From the NCBI GenBank assembly GCA_012839115.1, contig DUNX01000063.1, positions 1 through 44,105 on the forward strand: a stretch of DNA of 44,105 nt. Direction: 5' to 3'. Every line of letters starts with the position of its first letter. Position 1 is the stretch's first letter. Positions 39,789 to 44,105 of this stretch are shown here, piece by piece. Below the pieces are notes generated by a model. It worked only from the letters and a program-made list of their open reading frames with translations, did not search any database and was not told where the DNA came from. Source of the DNA: Bacillota bacterium. Lineage in GTDB: Bacteria; Bacillota; UBA4882; UBA10575. The position numbers were made by a program, and so were the translations under genes.

Positions 39789-39833
39789 GGGCCTGAACAA
39801 GGAAGGTATCGCCCTTCAGTTGGGGAGGATAGG

Positions 39834-40919
39834 ATGAGGATAGTTACCCGTTATATACTCCGGGAATTGTTGGGACCGTTCTTTTTTGGGTTATTTCTTT
39901 TCAGTGGGATTCTCATCGGGAATATCTTTGTTTCCCTGACACAGCTGGCGCAGAATTATGGCTTGCCGTTCTCCACAGTTTTGCGTCTTTTGTTGTACCA
40001 GATCCCTGAAAACCTGGCTTACGGCACGCCGATGGCCATATTGCTGGGGACGCTGATTGGCTTGGGGAAAATGACTGGACACAGCGAAACCATAGCCATG
40101 CAGGCCGGCGGGGTCAGCTATTTCCGGATCGCCCTGCCGGTTCTGCTTACCGGCTTACTCGTGAGCGGGGCAACCCTTGTTCTAAACGAAAATGTGGTGC
40201 CTGTAGCCAACAGGGCTTACCGGGAGGAGAGGGCCACGGTGACCGGATCCGCACCCAAAGGAGTAATCCGGCACCATTTTATTACCGATTCCAGTTCTGC
40301 GGTGAAAAGGTTGGTTTATGCTGAAAGATATTATCCGGCAGAAGAAAGAATGGTTAATGTTCTTATTCAAGAAGTTAAGAAGGACCGCGTAGTCCGGACC
40401 ATCCAGAGCCAGGAGCTTTTTTGGAGTGAACCGGATTACGGCTGGTTTTTCCGGGAGGGGCAGATCTACCAGTACGAAGGAGAGAAAGTCTTCCCGATCC
40501 GGGTCGGGAAGGGTTTTTCCGGTTTGACCCGGACCCCCCGCGAGGTGGTACAGCTGGCCCGGCAGAAACCGACGGAGATGTCCTGGTCTGAGTTGCAATG
40601 GTATATTATGAACAAACCCAAACTTAGTGAAGGTGAAATCCGAAACCTCCAAGTACAACTCCATTTGAAAATTTCGGTTCCTTTTGCCTGTTTTTTCTTT
40701 GCCCTGCTGGGTACCCCTTTGGGCTTGCAGCCACAGCGCCGGACCTCTTCCGCCGGTTTCGGCCTGAGTTTTCTCTTTGTCTTTATTTACTATCTTCTGA
40801 TGGGGGTCGGTAGTGTGCTGGGAAGGGCCGGAACAATTCCGCCGGCTCTTGGCGCCTGGTTTCAAAATATCATCTTTGGGATTTACGGCGGATGGCAACT
40901 GTTACGAAAGATAAGATAG
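39834..40919 (+). CDS. LptF/LptG family LPS export permease
   Basis: The 361-residue membrane protein has three helices before a periplasmic beta-jellyroll domain (about residues 130-260) and three after it. RYILRELLGPFFFGLFLFSG, YQIPENLAYGTPMAILLGTL, MSWSELQWYI and the LGTPLGLQPQRRTSSAGFG segment are family hallmarks. Most proteobacteria have two paralogues, LptF and LptG, forming a heterodimer; only one is in this window. A homodimer or a distant partner is possible. It follows lptB after 45 nt. Confidence 0.93.
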   Translation: MRIVTRYILRELLGPFFFGLFLFSGILIGNIFVSLTQLAQNYGLPFSTVLRLLLYQIPENLAYGTPMAILLGTLIGLGKMTGHSETIAMQAGGVSYFRIALPVLLTGLLVSGATLVLNENVVPVANRAYREERATVTGSAPKGVIRHHFITDSSSAVKRLVYAERYYPAEERMVNVLIQEVKKDRVVRTIQSQELFWSEPDYGWFFREGQIYQYEGEKVFPIRVGKGFSGLTRTPREVVQLARQKPTEMSWSELQWYIMNKPKLSEGEIRNLQVQLHLKISVPFACFFFALLGTPLGLQPQRRTSSAGFGLSFLFVFIYYLLMGVGSVLGRAGTIPPALGAWFQNIIFGIYGGWQLLRKIR

Positions 40920-40937
40920 GTTGAAGGGTGGACTGAA

Positions 40938-42155
40938 TTGTACGGCTTCGTCTTGATTCTTACCATCGCTGTTTTGGGCGGCCTCCTCGCTCTCCTGGGC
41001 GACCGGGTGGGAATGCGTATGGGCAAAAAGAAGCTGACCCTTTTTGGTTTACGCCCTAAGTATACGTCGATGGTGATTACGGTCCTTACCGGGCTCGCCA
41101 TCTCCGGTCTTACTCTAGTGCTTATGGCGGTTGTCTCGGATGATGTCCGTACCGCGTTATTTCATATGAAACAGATCCGGAGGGAATTGACTGTCCTGAA
41201 AATCGAATACCAGGAAACCCAGGAAAAACTGGGGGAAGTCCTGGCAGAACAGGAAAAAACCGAAGAACTACTGGTTGCGACGGAAGCCTACTACCGGGAA
41301 GCCGCCGCCACCCTTGAGCGGACCAGAAAAGAGTTGCATGAAAACAAAGAAGAACTGGCCTATAACCAGAAACGGCTCCATGCTCTGGAAGAGGTAATCC
41401 AGGGTCTGGAGGAGACAAAGGTCGGTTTGGAAGTGGAGAAGGAACGACTCCATAAAGAAGTGCAGGTATTGGCGGCGGAAGCTTCGACGCTCCGTGACAA
41501 TCTGGAAATAACCAAAACCGGGCGTTTGATCTTTCTGAGCGGGGATATTTTAGCAGCCCGGGTTGTTGAGGGCGGGAAGGAACCGGAAGAGGTTATTGCC
41601 GAGGTCTTTCACCCTATGCTGGCCGCAGGAAACAAGATCGCCCTGGAGCGGGGGGCCCGGCTCCGGGGAAAAGAAGAATATTCGCTCAAGGTGAAAGACG
41701 ACCTTTCTGTACTGGCAAAAGAAATTGCCGGTTTGGAAGGGCCGGCAGTCTTGCGACTGGTGGTCGACCATAATACGGTGCTCTTTGAACCTTTATATAC
41801 TTCCTTTCAGGTTTTTCCCGATCAACGTATCTTCTGCCAGGGAGAAATAATCGCGGAAGACCGGATCGAACCGGACCTGGAAGAGGAGGAGATCCTTGAC
41901 CGGATCCTCCGCCTCTTATTGGTTGTCCGGAAAAAGGCTTTGGATAAGGGAATGATCTCCGAGGGGCAGTATATAGGGGAAGTTGCCTCCCTGCAGGAGG
42001 CGCCGGAATTGATTAAGAAAATCCGGGAGGGGGGGCAAATGGTCACCGTGCAGCTGGTGGCGGTTGAGGATGTCTGGAGAACCCGGGGACCCTTGAAAGT
42101 GGAGATCAAGTTGGAGGAGGAAATCCCCCATGTCGCAGGTGATTATGGCCGTTGA
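40938..42155 (+). CDS. DUF3084 domain protein with coiled coil
   Basis: The 405-residue protein has two N-terminal membrane helices (1-22 and about 38-64). A long coiled-coil stretch follows (about 75-200: IEYQETQEKLGEVLAEQEKT, ELHENKEELAYNQKRLHALE), then a globular C-terminal DUF3084-like domain (RLIFLSGDILAARVVEGG, LLLVVRKKALDKGMISEGQY). DUF3084 proteins are found in cyanobacteria and diderm Firmicutes with unknown function. The TTG start follows AAGGGTGG. The 26-nt overlap with the YqgF-like gene suggests one operon with the LPS export genes. Confidence 0.85.
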   Translation: MYGFVLILTIAVLGGLLALLGDRVGMRMGKKKLTLFGLRPKYTSMVITVLTGLAISGLTLVLMAVVSDDVRTALFHMKQIRRELTVLKIEYQETQEKLGEVLAEQEKTEELLVATEAYYREAAATLERTRKELHENKEELAYNQKRLHALEEVIQGLEETKVGLEVEKERLHKEVQVLAAEASTLRDNLEITKTGRLIFLSGDILAARVVEGGKEPEEVIAEVFHPMLAAGNKIALERGARLRGKEEYSLKVKDDLSVLAKEIAGLEGPAVLRLVVDHNTVLFEPLYTSFQVFPDQRIFCQGEIIAEDRIEPDLEEEEILDRILRLLLVVRKKALDKGMISEGQYIGEVASLQEAPELIKKIREGGQMVTVQLVAVEDVWRTRGPLKVEIKLEEEIPHVAGDYGR

Positions 42156-42576
42156 CCCCGGACGCCGGAAATTTGGCTACGCCGTACTGGAAAAAGACGA
42201 AAGCAAGCAGCGGGTTTCAGTTTTACGAAAGGGAGTTGCCCAAGCTGAAGCAGTAGAGCAAGTGGTCCGGGAGATCTGTACCGGTTTTTCCGTAGCCGCT
42301 GTGGTGATTGGTGATAAAACCGGCAGCCGGGAGATGCTGGCCCGTGTGGATAGAACCCTGCGCGGGCAGGCGACTGCTGTCCGGCGGATCGATGAGGCCT
42401 ATTCAACGATGGAGGGAAGACGCCGTTACCTTCAGGAACACCGGCGGGGCTGGCGGAGGTGGTTGCCCCTGGGATTGCAGGTCCCGCCTGAACCTTATGA
42501 TGATTATGTTGCGGTGGTTCTGGGAGAGCGTTTTTTTGCCAAAAAAACCGGCGGTCCAGGGATGGAGACGGTGTAA
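42130..42576 (+). CDS. YqgF/RuvC-like RNase H-fold protein
   Basis: The 148-residue protein has the RuvC/YqgF-like fold: IMAVDPGRRKFGYAVLE with a metal-binding Asp, VVIGDKTGSREML, VRRIDEAYSTMEGRRRYL, and a closing PEPYDDYVAVVLGERFF with another Asp. YqgF proteins act as RNases in 16S rRNA maturation, but this one is a divergent member and may be a distinct subfamily linked to DUF3084. It overlaps the preceding gene by 26 nt, with its ATG after GGAGGAAATCCCCC. Confidence 0.8.
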   Translation: MSQVIMAVDPGRRKFGYAVLEKDESKQRVSVLRKGVAQAEAVEQVVREICTGFSVAAVVIGDKTGSREMLARVDRTLRGQATAVRRIDEAYSTMEGRRRYLQEHRRGWRRWLPLGLQVPPEPYDDYVAVVLGERFFAKKTGGPGMETV

Positions 42577-42587
42577 AGGAGCAGGGG

Positions 42588-43661
42588 ATGGTAATGAATA
42601 GATTTTTTCCTTGTCTGACCATTTTCATCTTGATCTTTTCCCCTTTAACCATGGCTGTGGAAGAGTTGTTTCTTTCTTGCAGCCACCAGGCCTATGAGGA
42701 CCTGGCCGAGTTGGCCCGGGGCGGTTTATTACCGGGATATCCCTGGCAATACATAAGCGAACAACAGAAAGTATTGACCAGGTACGAAATGGCTTATTAT
42801 CTCAAAGGCCTTATTATTCGTTTAGATGATGACCATTCGCCGCCCGTCCTTACCGCCCAGGAAAAATACATATTGCAAAGATTGGTCCAAGAATTCGAGC
42901 GGGAGTTGACAACCCTTGGCCTGGATATGGCTGAGTTTGAACGGGTCGCGCGCGCGCGCGCGACCCCTGTGAAATTGGCATCGGTCTCCGGTTTCAGCGA
43001 CGGATACCTGGAGGTAGACCTGATCCTGCAAGCAAATCGTGCGCGCGCGCACGATACCGTACGCCAACAAGCTGACGCGTATACGCATGCGTATACGCGA
43101 CCTTTCACTCTTTACAGGGATTTGGAGAGAAGGCAGCAGGAGGGGCTGGCGGCCGGCGAGATCTTGCAAGCCACGGCAGGCATTCAGATCGGCAATTTAT
43201 CCCTGGCTACCGGTTATATATATAAAAATCCCCATCCGGGCTTAACCGGGGGAAACTGGCAAGACGCCGGTTTTTTCAGTGGGTCCGACCTGCTCCGGCC
43301 GGAAAAAGAAGAGGATGGAATAGAGAATTATTGGCATATTGATTTTCAGGGAAGGGTCTCCCTTTTTGGGAACACCTCTGTTCATGCGGGTTTACAGTGG
43401 AATCTCCAGCAAGGGCACGACCGCCCATACCATTTTTTCCTCTTTAATCCCCGGGTGAATGCGGGTGTTTCTTTCCAACTCAGCGATTATTTGCGGATGG
43501 TTGTTGATTATCAATGGTATAACGAGTCCACTAGAGGAGAGCAGATGTTACAGACCTTGTTGGGGTTGGAATGGGGGGGCCATGCGCTTTTAACCTTGAA
43601 ATACCAGGCGCTTTCCCTGGAACCGGCATTGATCAGAGGGGAACTGATTTTCCGGTTTTAA
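42588..43661 (+). CDS. SLH-domain outer-membrane beta-barrel protein (OmpM-like)
   Basis: The 357-residue protein has a signal peptide (FFPCLTIFILIFSPLTMA), a single S-layer-homology-like domain (AYEDLAELARGGLLPGYPWQ to TRYEMAYYLKGLI) and a helical linker. A C-terminal region of alternating aromatic/hydrophobic strands follows, ending GELIFRF. The terminal Phe fits the beta-signal read by the BAM machine. OmpM-type proteins in Negativicutes use SLH domains to tether the outer membrane to peptidoglycan; this protein is somewhat smaller. Between linker and barrel the gene contains three perfect alternating palindromes encoding VARARAT, RARAHD and AYTHAYTRP. ATG 42588 follows AAAGGAGCAGGGG. Confidence 0.75.
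   Translation: MVMNRFFPCLTIFILIFSPLTMAVEELFLSCSHQAYEDLAELARGGLLPGYPWQYISEQQKVLTRYEMAYYLKGLIIRLDDDHSPPVLTAQEKYILQRLVQEFERELTTLGLDMAEFERVARARATPVKLASVSGFSDGYLEVDLILQANRARAHDTVRQQADAYTHAYTRPFTLYRDLERRQQEGLAAGEILQATAGIQIGNLSLATGYIYKNPHPGLTGGNWQDAGFFSGSDLLRPEKEEDGIENYWHIDFQGRVSLFGNTSVHAGLQWNLQQGHDRPYHFFLFNPRVNAGVSFQLSDYLRMVVDYQWYNESTRGEQMLQTLLGLEWGGHALLTLKYQALSLEPALIRGELIFRF
42943..42966. repeat. 24-bp perfect palindrome with eight CG steps
   Basis: GGGT, sixteen bases of alternating CG, then ACCC form a perfect palindrome inside the OmpM-like gene. Within the protein it reads Val-Ala-Arg-Ala-Arg-Ala-Thr-Pro. Confidence 0.9.
43036..43055. repeat. 20-bp perfect palindrome with alternating GC core
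   Basis: ATCGT, ten bases of alternating GC, then ACGAT form a perfect palindrome within the same gene, coding for Arg-Ala-Arg-Ala-His-Asp. Confidence 0.9.
43076..43099. repeat. 24-bp perfect palindrome, alternating throughout
   Basis: The half-site CGCGTATACGCA is followed by its exact reverse complement. Every one of the 24 bases alternates pyrimidine-purine. It is the third such element within 160 nt of the OmpM-like gene. Confidence 0.9.
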
Positions 43662-43716
43662 CCATACCCGCGGCCGGCCGGTGATAAAGCCTGAACCCTG
43701 TGGGAGGGGTTAATAA

Positions 43717-44105
43717 ATGAATGATCTTGAAAAACAGCGTAAATTAAGAGAAGCGGTTGAGTATGCTATCAGAACCCATGAAATAGAAGGGTTTGTTTTT
43801 ACTGAGGAAGATAAAGAAGAATTTGAAAGAATAATCAGGGGAGAGATAACCCTCGAAGAGAGCATTAAGAAACATCTTGAAGCAGCTTATGCGGAAGGTA
43901 AAAAATATAAAAAAAAGATAAAAGCTATGAATAACATTGACTCTTATGTTTATCCCGGCACTTATATACTTAGGAATAAATTTGATATGATTTCCCATGA
44001 AGAATTGAGCCGGTATGAACGGGTAATTGCTGCGGCAAGATTAATGCAATTCTATATAAATCCAGTAAAAGGCAATTTTGATTTTGAACATTTCAAAAAA
44101 ATCCA
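43717..44105 (+). CDS. Fic family protein with fused VbhA-like antitoxin segment (partial)
   Basis: The frame is open to the window edge (129 codons seen). Residues 1-57 match VbhA-type Fic antitoxins: LREAVEYAIRTHEIEGFVF, then FERIIRGEITLEESIKKHL. They contain the inhibitory motif (S/T)xxxE(G/N) as Thr20-His-Glu-Ile-Glu24-Gly25. After a Lys-rich linker, DSYVYPGTYILRNKFDM, then RVIAARLMQFY and FDFEHFKKI, match the start of a Fic domain. Fic enzymes usually transfer AMP to proteins; the motif blocks ATP binding until relieved. The catalytic HxFxxGNGR-type loop lies beyond the window. The DNA is visibly richer in A+T than its neighbours, suggesting recent acquisition. GGGAGGGG precedes the ATG. 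Confidence 0.85.
   Translation, partial: MNDLEKQRKLREAVEYAIRTHEIEGFVFTEEDKEEFERIIRGEITLEESIKKHLEAAYAEGKKYKKKIKAMNNIDSYVYPGTYILRNKFDMISHEELSRYERVIAAARLMQFYINPVKGNFDFEHFKKI

Noticed and set aside
40182-40898. 238-codon minus-strand frame opposite the LptF/G gene
   Set aside because: It is the mirror of a strongly supported membrane protein gene and has no motifs of its own.

Overview
The window looks like a chromosome segment of a spore-forming Bacillota (Firmicutes) with an outer membrane, by eye a little above 50% G+C. Spore formation is indicated by an alpha/beta small acid-soluble spore protein, a YtaF-like sporulation membrane protein and a sigma-E-like promoter. The Asp23/AmaP/DUF2273/NusB block and the PolA-MutM-YtaF-CoaE-transglycosylase-RimO-PgsA order are also Firmicute-like. 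The outer membrane is indicated by lpxC-fabZ-lpxA-lpxI, lptC-lptA-lptB-lptF/G, an MsbA-like exporter, two LpxB-like glycosyltransferases and an SLH plus beta-barrel protein ending in Phe. A Hydrogenispora/Limnochordia-like or Negativicutes-like lineage fits, but the exact lineage is inference.

Layout. 1-9886 (+): housekeeping genes (envelope stress, nusB, polA, mutM, ytaF, coaE, lytic transglycosylase, rimO, pgsA). 9889-14489: a class V aminotransferase (-), the spore protein (+), an alpha-oxoamine synthase (-) and an iron-type alcohol dehydrogenase (+). 14641-17641: a polyamine block, pyruvoyl arginine decarboxylase, spermidine synthase and agmatinase, interrupted by a minus-strand DsrE-like gene. 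17818-27149: MsbA-like exporter, LpxB-like protein 1, dTDP-rhamnose genes rfbD-rfbB-rfbC, LpxB-like protein 2 and two convergent family 2 glycosyltransferases. 27413-30858: PadR regulator, HAAS/DUF4097 membrane protein and two short-chain dehydrogenases. 30954-34168: an unusual two-gene ABC system whose 821-residue membrane subunit has a very large extracytoplasmic region. 34264-43661: lipid A synthesis, LPS transport, a DUF3084 protein, a YqgF-like protein and the SLH/porin-like protein. 43717-end: an A+T-rich Fic-family gene with a VbhA-like inhibitory segment fused at its N-terminus, cut by the window edge.

How the genes connect. The lpx genes make and trim UDP-diacylglucosamine. LpxB-like enzymes and MsbA would act on the resulting lipid, and LptB/F/C/A would carry LPS to the outer membrane. 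The rfb genes supply most of the route to dTDP-L-rhamnose, but rfbA is not in the window. Arginine decarboxylase plus agmatinase give putrescine, which SpeE can convert to spermidine. The SLH/barrel protein probably ties the outer membrane to the cell wall.

The strongest unexplained signals are: (1) a family of alternating pyrimidine-purine, often perfectly palindromic tracts in spacers and inside genes, where they encode Arg-Ala-like insertions; (2) an array of about seven mini-hairpins at 15-18 nt spacing, with changing but complementary stems, between lpxI and lptC; (3) the ABC system at 30954-34168; (4) a roughly 175-nt almost pure purine tract between polA and mutM; and (5) the fused VbhA-Fic gene. 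No intergenic stretch exceeds 300 bases. I found no rRNA, tRNA, CRISPR array or insertion sequence.
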